Assembly: GCF_004339525.1 (NCBI RefSeq)
Contig: NZ_SMGE01000001.1
Span: forward strand, 992,001-1,056,000
Reading direction: 5' to 3'
From: Flavobacterium sp. 90
GTDB taxonomy: Bacteria; Bacteroidota; Bacteroidia; Flavobacteriales; Flavobacteriaceae
Length of the DNA stretch: 64,000 nt
Under the pieces are notes generated by a model that searched no databases, had not been told where the DNA came from, and saw only the letters and a program-made list of their open reading frames with translations. The position numbers and the translations under genes are program-made. This document shows positions 25,503 through 33,115 of the stretch, in pieces; position 1 is the stretch's first letter, and each line of letters starts with the position of its first letter.

Positions 25503-26822
25503 CTAATTGCAATTGGCATTATAAGTTGCTATACCATCTTTTCTCCAATTAGAAAATGGAATCATGTCTTTATCAGTTTGAATACATTTTAGATTAAGAT
25601 TAAAGAATGCATATAAATTTTTCAAACTTTGGTTATTCCCGTTCTTAAGGTTCAAACTTACGAGTGAATTAGATTTACAGTAAAGAGCATAAATTTTAGG
25701 ATTTTTCGAAATATCCAAACTTACTAATTGATTATCAGAACACTCAAAACTAAGCAGTAATGGATTTTGACTTACATCGAGAGTAACCAAACGATTTTTA
25801 TAACAAACTAACTCGGTCAAAGGAGCATTAGAAACATTCAATGAAGTCAATTGATTTTTAGAACAATTCAAAGAAGTTAAATTGATATTTTTTGTCACAT
25901 CTAAAGATGTCAACTTATTTTCATCTAAAGACACTTTGGTTAAGGCTATATTTTTGCTAATGTCTAAATTGGTTAATGCAGTACCTGAACAGTTCAAAAA
26001 CATTAAAGAGAGATTTTTAGTTAAATTTAAACTCGTTAATGGGCTATTTCTACAGTCAAAATTCCTTAGGCTGATGTTTTGAGATAGATCTAAAGTTGTT
26101 ACTTGATCTTCGCCACAAAATAAACGCTCCAGCTTAGTATTTTGTGACAAATCTAATGTTAAAAGTTTATTCTTGGAGCAATCCAAACCAATCAAAGCAC
26201 TATTTTCACATAAATCTAAAGCAGTTATTTTATTGATAAAACAATCCAAATAATTCAAAGCCACATTTTTAGAAACATCGAGATCATCTAATTGATTTCG
26301 ACTGCATTTCAAAGCTGTTAAATGGCTATTTTGCCTTAAATCTAACTTTAGCAATTTATTTTCTTCGCAAAACAAAGAAATCAACTCACCATTGTTCGTT
26401 ACATCTAAAGAGTCTAATCTATTTTTGGCACAGTTTAAAAAGGTTAAAGTCGTATTTTTACTTACATTCAAATTCGTCAATTGATTTTCTTCACAAGATA
26501 GATAAGTAAGTCCGGTATTATTGGATAAATCAAGTGTGATCAGTTTATTTTTAAAGCAAATGAGTTTAGTTAATGCAGTAAAATCCTCTATTCCTTTTAA
26601 ATCTACTATACCTCTATTTTTAAGATTCAATTCTGTTATTTTGGCAATTTCTGAGGTCAGTACTTTTCCATCCGGTTCGCCACGATCACAACCTGTATCC
26701 TGCAAAGCGATTTCAAAATTAACATCAGGAATTGCTGTATATTTTTTCGTGCTTTGAGCTATCAATGTATTAAAAACACACAGTAAGCTAACTGTCACGA
26801 AAAGAAATTTAAAGTTTATCAT
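25503..26822 (-). CDS. Exported leucine-rich-repeat protein with 15 short repeats
   Basis: The 439 residues begin with a signal peptide (FVTVSLLCVFNTLIAQ), then a non-repeat cap (PDVNFEIALQDTGCDRGEPD), then 15 repeats of 21 residues with pattern LxxLxCxxNxLTxLDVSxNxx. Repeat 11 lacks the Cys and repeat 12 is one residue short. The regular Cys on the concave ladder is a feature of this LRR type in Bacteroidota. Such proteins bind proteins or glycans at the surface. The C-terminus (GIATYNANCN) has no T9SS sorting domain, so the protein may stay in the periplasm or be exported another way. Confidence 0.85.
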   Translation of the reverse strand: MINFKFLFVTVSLLCVFNTLIAQSTKKYTAIPDVNFEIALQDTGCDRGEPDGKVLTSEIAKITELNLKNRGIVDLKGIEDFTALTKLICFKNKLITLDLSNNTGLTYLSCEENQLTNLNVSKNTTLTFLNCAKNRLDSLDVTNNGELISLFCEENKLLKLDLRQNSHLTALKCSRNQLDDLDVSKNVALNYLDCFINKITALDLCENSALIGLDCSKNKLLTLDLSQNTKLERLFCGEDQVTTLDLSQNISLRNFDCRNSPLTSLNLTKNLSLMFLNCSGTALTNLDISKNIALTKVSLDENKLTSLDVTKNINLTSLNCSKNQLTSLNVSNAPLTELVCYKNRLVTLDVSQNPLLLSFECSDNQLVSLDISKNPKIYALYCKSNSLVSLNLKNGNNQSLKNLYAFFNLNLKCIQTDKDMIPFSNWRKDGIATYNANCN

Positions 26823-26960
26823 ACTTATTTTTTATACACTTTTGAAGTTTAATTTAGCTATTATTAGCTGACAGTAATACTATTTTTAGATTGCAAATGT
26901 TCGAAATTATCATTAAAAGAATGCTGAAACTATGTGATACTATTTTAGTACTGATCACTT

Positions 26961-27407
26961 TTATTTCTTTTTTACTAAACTTAACAAATAAGAAATCCTA
27001 TCAGTATAAAATTTAGCATTTTTCTGGTAAAAAATCCTTGCATCTGGCAGTAATTCAGAACCTTTATCCCATACAAATTTACCGGGATGTTTATCTTTAA
27101 ACTCCTTCATTGTCTTTGCAACATACCAATATGTTGAATCTTTCCACTCCGTCTGCTTTTTTATAAAAACGTTCTTTTCATCTTCAGTTTTACCTTCGAA
27201 GGCAATTTCTAAAACAGTATTAAAAACCTCTGTTTCCCAGAATTGAAGTTCATGATAATATTCTTTTCTACAATTCAATTCTTCCGCACTATTTTCTTTA
27301 ATACATTGATTAACTTCTTTTTCAAGTGTTGGCAATGGATCAGTAATATTCTGTCCATAACAACTTGACAACAATAAAACAAAAAATAAAATAAATCTTA
27401 TAGTCAT
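26961..27407 (-). CDS. Small exported protein, possibly LprI/DUF1311-like
   Basis: A 148-residue product with a signal ending LLLSSC (Cys 16), so likely a lipoprotein. The mature part has Cys pairs (NQCIKENSAEELNCRKEYYH) and a helical pattern with FIKKQTEWKDSTYW, similar in shape to LprI/DUF1311 proteins, where two helices with conserved Cys and Trp bind lysozyme. The match is weak and the role is inferred. A promoter-like element in a repeated context lies 162 bases upstream at 27569. Confidence 0.55.
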   Translation of the reverse strand: MTIRFILFFVLLLSSCYGQNITDPLPTLEKEVNQCIKENSAEELNCRKEYYHELQFWETEVFNTVLEIAFEGKTEDEKNVFIKKQTEWKDSTYWYVAKTMKEFKDKHPGKFVWDKGSELLPDARIFYQKNAKFYTDRISYLLSLVKKK

Positions 27408-27568
27408 TTGATACTTATTCCTGGTTAATAATCTTTAGCAATTTTAGATTAATAAATTAATATTTTCAATCAACGTTTAAACATATTCGAAAACCAAAAT
27501 GTCTTCCCGATCTCTGCAGTCTTTTTACTGGTGCTGCGCAAATGTTCCTGACTTTATATCAATTTAGA

Positions 27569-27576
27569 CAAATGTA
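27569..27576 (-). promoter_or_regulatory. Candidate promoter (TACATTTG) in a repeated context, gap 27408-27705
   Basis: TACATTTG on the minus strand, with downstream words (GCGCAAATG inverted copy at 27533) and upstream words (GTTTTC...TTTTTCAAT) also seen around 35376; the upstream words alone recur at 29924. It stands before the small gene ending at 26961. Confidence 0.45.
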
Positions 27577-27634
27577 ATTGAAAAACAGAAAACCACTACA
27601 CAACTAGTTCGACAGTAAACTAAGCCCCGTTATT

Positions 27635-27705
27635 GGATTTTCAAAATCATACCAAATAGCAAATCAACTTTGTATTAAGTCAATTATTTAACTCTATTGT
27701 AGTAG
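27635..27705. repeat. About 70-bp element next to a gene 3' end, copy C
   Basis: It aligns with 14313 and 16880 and ends directly against the stop codon of the minus-strand gene at 27706. Confidence 0.6.
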
Positions 27706-28203
27706 CTATTTTGTTCCGTTTTTAGATTGATTATATTTAGAAACAACATATTTTCTAAGTTTTTCATCAAATCTGGGATCTTTTCCAAAAGTGTAACTGG
27801 CAGGCAACCCAAATTTGATTTTAAAATCAACAGCTGGGTAAGTATATACTCTATCACAACCAAATGAAGAAAATTGATTCCAAAACCATAAACCATAAAT
27901 TTTTCTACCATTTAAAGTGATTACTACTGGTAATCCCGGTAAGGGAATTTTTAAATCTGTAAATTCATGTTCCCCCTTTTTTGTTAAGATTATTTGTTGC
28001 TTCTTCCAATTAAAATTTTTGATATCCTCTTCATTTAAAATTGGCACGGAACTCAACTTGGCTGTTTCCAAGTCAAAACAATATCTACAACCAGGATTTG
28101 AATTTTTGAATTTTTCTACATAGAAAAATTCAATTCCGGATTTTTGTGCATAAAGATTAAATCCGATAAAAAGTAAAAACACAAAAAACAGATCTCTTTT
28201 CAT
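27706..28203 (-). CDS. Hypothetical exported protein, 165 residues
   Basis: Signal peptide MKRDLFFVFLLFIGFNLYAQ, then a 145-residue domain with mixed alpha/beta pattern: FYVEKFKNSNPGCRYCFDL, then DIKNFNWKKQQIILTKKGEH, LPVVITLNGRKIYGLWFWNQ, and a basic C-terminus. Three Cys (GCRYC and GCDR) could bind metal or form a disulphide. No family is recognised. It has the copy C element immediately downstream and a duplicated fragment of a methyltransferase end just upstream (28230). Confidence 0.6.
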   Translation of the reverse strand: MKRDLFFVFLLFIGFNLYAQKSGIEFFYVEKFKNSNPGCRYCFDLETAKLSSVPILNEEDIKNFNWKKQQIILTKKGEHEFTDLKIPLPGLPVVITLNGRKIYGLWFWNQFSSFGCDRVYTYPAVDFKIKFGLPASYTFGKDPRFDEKLRKYVVSKYNQSKNGTK

Positions 28204-28229
28204 TATTTATAAATGTTTTATTAATTCAT

Positions 28230-28262
28230 TGTTTATAATTTTCCGGCAGAAACCATAATAAA
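28230..28262. repeat. 33-bp direct repeat of a methyltransferase 3' end
   Basis: Identical to 29102-29134, where it encodes the last residues MVSAGKL and the stop of the methyltransferase gene. The two copies bracket the CPBP gene. Confidence 0.85.
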
Positions 28263-28309
28263 GACTTGGTGATATTTGCCTTTACTTTCTATAGCGAAGA
28301 TAGTTTTCG

Positions 28310-29038
28310 TCAGGCTACTTTTTTGATCTTTTTATCACTTGTTAGACTTTTGTTCCACATAATGATTATTAAAACCCAAATTACAGCACAAATCAATGTA
28401 ACATAATTTGTTCTGCAAAGTAAAGTATGAATGGACGCTGCCACTAAAACTGATTTTGTTTTATCTGCCGTGTACGCCATTATTATGGACAATATGATAG
28501 AGAATAAAATAAAAACAAACAGTCCTCCAAACTGGTCAAAATTGTCAAAAATTAGTAAATGCCAAAGCGCCCAAAGTATTCCTGTAATAATACCTCTTAA
28601 CCAAAAAGGAATTAAATTTAAGCTGTCATTTAGAAGTCCTCTCCAAAAACTTTCTTCTAATAAATCATAGATGAGAGTTAGGATACAGAATATCAACGCC
28701 CATAAATGTGAATTAATTCCGTATTCATTGTTAAAACCTAATGCAGCATAGCCAATTAAAACTACGCTAAGAAAAATGATGGCTTTTACGGGCTTATTTC
28801 CTAATAAGGTCATTTCCCGTTTGATTCTGAATATTTTATAAGCAGCTATACTTGTAATTAATAATGCTAAACCATGGTTGTAATTGAAAGTAATATTAAA
28901 GTCAAGAAGTTCTACACTGATTTTGTTTAACAAATTAGGTATTTGACGGAAAAGGAAAGTAAGTACGCAAGCAACAGTATAAAAAATTAAGATGTTTGTC
29001 CATTTTGTCTTTTTAATACCTTCAATTAGGTTATCCAT
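28310..29038 (-). CDS. CPBP (CAAX-prenyl-protease/bacteriocin-processing) membrane protease
   Basis: The 242-residue protein has about seven hydrophobic segments. The hallmarks of the CPBP/Abi family are in order: LLEESFWRGLLND (EExxxR), WALWHLLIFDNF (second motif with His) and AASIHTLLCRTNY near the end. CPBP proteins are intramembrane proteases that process prenylated proteins or bacteriocin-type peptides or give self-immunity. No precursor peptide gene is next to it. It is the only gene between the 33-bp direct repeats and the gene after it is the methyltransferase. Confidence 0.88.
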   Translation of the reverse strand: MDNLIEGIKKTKWTNILIFYTVACVLTFLFRQIPNLLNKISVELLDFNITFNYNHGLALLITSIAAYKIFRIKREMTLLGNKPVKAIIFLSVVLIGYAALGFNNEYGINSHLWALIFCILTLIYDLLEESFWRGLLNDSLNLIPFWLRGIITGILWALWHLLIFDNFDQFGGLFVFILFSIILSIIMAYTADKTKSVLVAASIHTLLCRTNYVTLICAVIWVLIIIMWNKSLTSDKKIKKVA

Positions 29039-29104
29039 TCTATAAGTATAAGTTTTTATTATTTGAAGTTTATTTTTATCTTTTTAATTCTGAAATTCAT
29101 TTGT

Positions 29105-29839
29105 TTATAATTTTCCGGCAGAAACCATAATAAAAATTGGTCTTCTTAATTCGTCTTTCATCGCTGGATATTTTTCAATGATTTCCTCTGATGGCTTAGG
29201 CTCAGATATTTGTTTAATAACAAAACCTGAATCAATTACAGTATTTAAAATACTTGCGACAGTTCGATGGTATTTAATTACTTTGTGACCTAAAAAATTC
29301 GTTTGTCTTACTCCTTCGTCCTGATAATTGTCAACTGGCCAATGTAGCAAATTTCCTTTTTCGTCCTTAAACCAATCTTGCTCTGGTTTTGAAGTAAAAA
29401 CGGGATGTTCCATTGAGAAAACAAAGCTTCCTCCTTTTTTCAGGAACTTATTAATTTTACGAAAAACAACATCCAAATTTTGGATATAATGAAAAGTAAG
29501 CGAACTAAAAATAATGTCAAACTGTTCCTTTTCAAATTCAATATCTTCAACAGGCATTTGATAATACGCTATTGACAAGTCTTTTGAATTTTCCTTTGCT
29601 TTATCAATCATTTTCTTTGATAAGTCAATTCCAATCACATTTTTTGCACCTTGTTCTTTAGCATAAATACAATGCCAGCCGTAACCGCAACCAAGATCAA
29701 GAACATTTTTATCTTGAAAATCTGGCAACATATTTTTCAAAACATGCCATTCTCCTGCTGAATTCAAACCGTCTACAGAACGTAGCATTTTACCGTAGTT
29801 TTCAAAAAAATCTATATCGTCGTAAATATTTTGTTTCAT
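29105..29839 (-). CDS. SAM-dependent methyltransferase
   Basis: Class I methyltransferase of 244 residues. Motif I is VLDLGCGYGWHC (about residues 45-56), motif II follows with NVIGIDLSKKMIDKAKE, and motif IV-like IIFSSLTFHYIQNL after that. The late segment SFVFSMEHPVFTSKPEQDW and the C-terminal PSEEIIEKYPAMKDELRRP fit the 2-polyprenyl or small-molecule methyltransferase groups, but substrate is not shown. The last 33 bases of the gene are duplicated at 28230. Confidence 0.88.
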   Translation of the reverse strand: MKQNIYDDIDFFENYGKMLRSVDGLNSAGEWHVLKNMLPDFQDKNVLDLGCGYGWHCIYAKEQGAKNVIGIDLSKKMIDKAKENSKDLSIAYYQMPVEDIEFEKEQFDIIFSSLTFHYIQNLDVVFRKINKFLKKGGSFVFSMEHPVFTSKPEQDWFKDEKGNLLHWPVDNYQDEGVRQTNFLGHKVIKYHRTVASILNTVIDSGFVIKQISEPKPSEEIIEKYPAMKDELRRPIFIMVSAGKL

Positions 29840-29923
29840 CTCTTACTTATTTATTAAACCTTGTACCATAAAATATTCCTCGGCAACACTGACAAATATC
29901 ACAAATTTTGCAGCCATTTTAAA

Positions 29924-29931
29924 CAAATATA
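29924..29931 (-). promoter_or_regulatory. Candidate promoter (TATATTTG) of the methyltransferase
   Basis: Minus-strand TATATTTG 85 bases upstream of the start at 29839. The flanking words GTTTTC and TTTTTCAAT also precede the element at 27569. Confidence 0.5.
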
Positions 29932-30040
29932 ATTGAAAAACGAAAACTTCATAAATTCAATAACGTTAAAACTAAATTTCTAAGATGCTATCTATATAAA
30001 TGAAAAGCTCAATAAGAACATTAATAACTATTCGTCAAAA

Positions 30041-30075
30041 AATGCCCAAAAGTAAAAGACATTTGTGCCGCTTTT
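30041..30075. repeat. Diverged hairpin repeat (GCGCAAAGTC family), gap 29840-30383
   Basis: ATGCCCAAAAGTAAAAGACA followed by TTTGTGCCGC, with the family tail ATAAAACACTT. The 544-base gap has no gene besides the promoter-like sites. Confidence 0.5.
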
Positions 30076-30334
30076 CATAAAACACTTCAAAAACTTTTCA
30101 AAACACCGAACAATAAGCTAACGAATATTCTTTCAAAAATAAAAATTATCAATAAATATTAAAAATTATTATTTTAACAAAAGAAGAAAAAAACTTTCTT
30201 TATCCGCTTTTAATGTAAAAACAACCAATTATTAATCAAACAAATACATCTTCATTAGCAAAATCCCTTTTAGATTGATTGTTTCTAAATGTTATCTTTT
30301 CAGAATAACTAAACGAAACTTTTTAAATATTTTT

Positions 30335-30364
30335 TTGTGTATCTCGAATTTAGTTCTAATTTTG
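30335..30364 (+). promoter_or_regulatory. Bacteroidota-type promoter of tRNA-Glu
   Basis: TTG (30335-30337) and TAATTTTG (30357-30364) are 19 bases apart, the same spacing as at the initiator tRNA. Confidence 0.85.
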
Positions 30365-30383
30365 CACCCGCAATACAAAAGCA

Positions 30384-30455
30384 GGCCCGTTCGTCTATCG
30401 GTTAGGACGCATGGTTTTCATCCATGTAAGAGCGGTTCGATTCCGCTACGGGCTA
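30384..30455 (+). tRNA. tRNA-Glu (TTC)
   Basis: 72 bases with acceptor GGCCCGT/ACGGGCT (G1 pairs T72 as wobble), D arm with GGTTAGGAC, anticodon arm CATGG/CCATG with loop TTTTCAT (anticodon TTC), T arm AGCGG/CCGCT with loop TTCGATT, discriminator A. No CCA is encoded. Confidence 0.95.
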
Positions 30456-30463
30456 CTTACTAC

Positions 30464-30493
30464 AAAGCTTCAGAGAAATCTGGAGCTTTTTTG
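30464..30493 (+). terminator. Terminator of tRNA-Glu (GAAA-loop family)
   Basis: Same AAAGCTTCAGA/TCTGGAGCTTT stem as after the initiator tRNA. Confidence 0.85.
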
Positions 30494-30507
30494 TTTTTTT
30501 GAATTGG

Positions 30508-30582
30508 CTCCAGCTTTAGCTGGAGTTTATATAAAATCAATGGGAATGGCTTTAGCCCAAAATAAGTTATTTGGCTAAAGCC
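30508..30582. repeat. Two small palindromes built on GCTTTAGC
   Basis: CTCCAGCTTTAGCTGGAG (30508-30525) and GGCTTTAGCC ... GGCTAAAGCC (30548-30582) are adjacent inverted repeats. Confidence 0.65.
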
Positions 30583-30698
30583 TTTATTGCATCTATTAAT
30601 TACCTCCAGCTGAAGCACAATGTCATTAAGTTAAGGAAGAATATTTTTGTACTATATCGAATACATTTCACGCAAAGTCGCGAAATCGCAAAGGTTTC

Positions 30699-30796
30699 GT
30701 CATTTCGACGGAGGAGAAATCTTCGCGAGAAGCTCGACAAAGATTGGATTCTCGTTGCGGAGTTACTTGCGGAGATTTCTCCTCCGTCGAAATGAC
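30699..30796. repeat. 98-bp element with perfect 24-bp inverted ends
   Basis: The first 24 bases (30699-30722, starting GTCATTTCGACGGAGGAG) and the last 24 (30773-30796) are exact reverse complements, with 50 bases between. No target duplication is visible at the edges. Short frames that cover it (30571-30795 and 30647-30850) are not genes. Confidence 0.85.
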
Positions 30797-30873
30797 AATA
30801 TTGTGTTTAATCTTTTCGTTTTAAAAAAAAATATAGTTAAAAAAAATTAACCTAATAACATTGACTTCTAACT

Positions 30874-31593
30874 TTACCTCAAATTTAAAAGCACTACTTT
30901 ATTGTGAATCGTTACCAACCCTTGCATCGATGTTTTTAGATCTTCTGGCATATTATCGATTGCTTTTTGTTTGGCATAAAACTCATTTTCGTCTTCGTAA
31001 TGTGTAATACTCACTAAAAGATTTTTATCCTGAAAAACAGGTAATCTTGGAAAATCATTTTCAGCCATTTCACTCACCCAAAGCGTAATATCTTCTATTT
31101 CTGAATTTTTAAGAAAAGGAATATATGTAGTCTCAAATAAGTCAATAACCTTCTCGAGTGTACTATTACAGATATAAAAATCTACAACCGTAAATGTTTT
31201 ATCAGTCTTTAATAATCTGCTATTAATTTCTCCTTTTAAAGGGCGTAACAAATAGACATTATCCGAATTTATCATCATCTCATTTGTCCCTTTTCCATGT
31301 TCTTTCCAAGTTGTGCTGTTTAGATAAAAATCATTCAAAAATTTGAATCTGGTTTTCATATCAGCAAAACCCCGAAACCAAACAAATCGATCGTTTACTT
31401 TATTAATTTTGAATTCTCCCAATGTATATCCGCCGAGTTCATTCATTGGAGAAACAAATTTCGAATGAAAATAATCCCCAAACTTATCCGTTAAATTTGA
31501 TTTTAAAAGATAATTGCGGATTTCTAATACTTCTATCTTTTCTGAATTTTGTTGGGCTGAATTATTCATGTTTTTTTTCAAATTTAGATTCAT
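30874..31593 (-). CDS. NIPSNAP-like family protein
   Basis: The 239-residue cytosolic protein has the ferredoxin-like pattern of NIPSNAP proteins: EVLEIRNYLLK, GGYTLGEFKINKVNDRFVWF, RGFADMKTRFKFLNDFYLNS, and a second half with a similar layout (FTVVDFYICNSTLEKV). Two related alpha-beta domains are plausible. In Bacteroidota these are uncharacterised, sometimes annotated as dimeric alpha/beta-barrel proteins. Two ATG starts exist (31593 and 31569). It is a single-gene unit. Confidence 0.7.
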   Translation of the reverse strand: MNLNLKKNMNNSAQQNSEKIEVLEIRNYLLKSNLTDKFGDYFHSKFVSPMNELGGYTLGEFKINKVNDRFVWFRGFADMKTRFKFLNDFYLNSTTWKEHGKGTNEMMINSDNVYLLRPLKGEINSRLLKTDKTFTVVDFYICNSTLEKVIDLFETTYIPFLKNSEIEDITLWVSEMAENDFPRLPVFQDKNLLVSITHYEDENEFYAKQKAIDNMPEDLKTSMQGLVTIHNKVVLLNLR

Positions 31594-31700
31594 TTTTCTC
31601 TAAAAACCTTTAACAAGTAAAGCAATTTAATATCGTTATTACAAATGTCGGCTTCGCTAAATATCCATGTTTAAAGCTAGATAAATAAATATATCGAATT

Positions 31701-32024
31701 TTACTCTGAAAGTAACTTTTCATTAATTTCGCTTAGCAACTCAAATTCATCTACAGGAAACAACTGCAGCACAACTTCCAGAATAAGAGCCACATTTATA
31801 TAGGGATTTTTAACCGTTTTTGAGATTTCCGGTGCTTCAGAATCCAATGCCAAAATACATAATTTAAGCATATTGGTAATAACACAACCAAGCTCGCCAT
31901 AATTTGATAATTTGATTTCGGCAGTATAAAATTCTGTTTTATCGCTTGGCGCTTTTAAAGTATTTAGATACCTATTCATTAGTTTTCTAAGATATTCTAA
32001 GTCTTTAATTTCTTCTGCTTCCAT
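31701..32024 (-). CDS. Hypothetical protein, 107 residues
   Basis: A soluble, acidic, helix-rich protein without signal peptide: EEIKDLEYLRKLMNRYLNTL at the start, SNYGELGCVITNMLKLCILA in the middle and an acidic end. It lacks any motif I know. It lies between the NIPSNAP-like gene and the peptide gene, all on the minus strand, with gaps of 107 and more than 200 bases. Confidence 0.55.
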   Translation of the reverse strand: MEAEEIKDLEYLRKLMNRYLNTLKAPSDKTEFYTAEIKLSNYGELGCVITNMLKLCILALDSEAPEISKTVKNPYINVALILEVVLQLFPVDEFELLSEINEKLLSE

Positions 32025-32197
32025 AAAATTATATATTAAATTAATCTTCCTTTTTATGATAATTCAAATTTCATCTTATTTTTCCTAAAAAGGGTTATCT
32101 TATATGATAACCATTAAAAACAAATTGATTTTCAATAGTTTAAAAAAGCTAAAAGACTCTAATAACTATAATTACGATTCATAAAAGCAAAAAAAAA

Positions 32198-32235
32198 TGC
32201 GCAAAGTCAAATGACATTTGCGCAACTTTTTATTG
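32198..32235 (-). terminator. Hairpin repeat (GCGCAAAGTC family) after the peptide gene
   Basis: TGCGCAAAGTCAAATGACAT then TTGCGCA, flanked by A and T runs, 41 bases past the stop of the gene at 32276. Confidence 0.75.
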
Positions 32236-32275
32236 TAACTCTCCAAATCCGAAGAACAGAGAATTTAAAAATTCT

Positions 32276-32458
32276 TTATTCAAAACAAGCTTGACTATTT
32301 AATCTGCAAAGTCCATCGCCGCCACCGCCTGCATAACAACAATAAGTGCCTGGTCTTGGACAAACACCGTCAACACATGCTAAACCGCCTGCGATGCTTC
32401 TTTTTTCTTTTTTAGTTAATTCTGTAACTCCTTTTAGGTTTAAAATGTTTTTTATCAT
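32276..32458 (-). CDS. Short cysteine-rich peptide with double-glycine leader (bacteriocin/RiPP-like precursor)
   Basis: The 60 residues split into a leader with the end KKEKRSIAGG and a core of about 35 residues. The leader start MIKNILNLKGVTELTKKEK follows the GG-leader pattern known from Bacteroidota natural-product precursors, where a peptidase-containing ABC transporter cuts after GG. The core begins LACVDGVCPRPG and holds six Cys, including an adjacent pair (YCCYAGGGGDGLC), so three disulphides are possible. No transporter, peptidase or modifying enzyme is nearby. The role (antibiotic, signal or other) is inferred. Confidence 0.7.
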   Translation of the reverse strand: MIKNILNLKGVTELTKKEKRSIAGGLACVDGVCPRPGTYCCYAGGGGDGLCRLNSQACFE

Positions 32459-33115
32459 AATATAAAGTTTGAAAAATTAATTAATACCTCAATCAATTAA
32501 AGACACTTGGGGCTTTTGTCTATCCTTGCGCAAGAATTCTTTATATATTTTTATAATTAGATTAAACTATTTTTTAATGTTATTGCTTTTTTTTTAAAAT
32601 CATTTAAGGATTATTCTATAGGAACTCATCCAAAGATATACAATTATTTCTTACAAATAATACCTTTTTATTTTCTAGATATAAATTACAGAAATACCTT
32701 TTAAACTCATAATAAGACGATTATATTGCTCTGGTTTAGATTTTTCAGTAGTTCTTGTTATTGAATACAATTATAAAAAGTTCAAAAAATTCTTTCAGTT
32801 TTGTACAAAAAAGTTACGGTAATAAGCAATTCTTTACTGATTTTTTTTTCGACTACCTTTCTTTATCTATTCTTTTTCAGCAAGTTATAAATCTAAAATT
32901 GCTTGTCATTTACTTAGAAAAAACATCACAATAATTTAATATATGTTTTCTCAATATCTGCGTTTATGTTAGTAAATGTTTTTATAAATTTGCAATCTTA
33001 TACGGAAACCCGTTATTTTCAATTTAAAATTATGACTTTCACATAAATACCTCAACCAATTACTTTGAAGTCTTTATTTAAAAATAAATAATACCCCTAA
33101 CTACAATTAAATCCA
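32459..33115. other. Long gap between divergent genes, with one promoter-like site
   Basis: 657 bases, very AT-rich, with no gene. TAAATTTG at 32985-32992 on the plus strand is a TAnnTTTG match 123 bases before the Ppx-like gene. Nothing clear is seen in front of the peptide gene. Confidence 0.5.

Noticed and set aside
28310..29038. CPBP protease as the processing enzyme of the peptide at 32276
   Set aside because: They are 3 kb apart with tRNA-Glu and other genes between, and GG leaders are normally cut by C39 peptidases and not CPBP proteins.
9899..30383. Integron cassette array
   Set aside because: No integrase, and the gene-end elements do not show the classical attC ends; kept only as a hypothesis about the 70-bp element.
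9742..30455. Prophage or integrative element with tRNA target
   Set aside because: No phage, integrase or conjugation genes are present in the window; only the short repeat of the tRNA end supports integration.
30571..30850. Two overlapping plus-strand frames (74 and 67 residues)
   Set aside because: They cover the 98-bp inverted-repeat element and have no start signal or protein-like composition.
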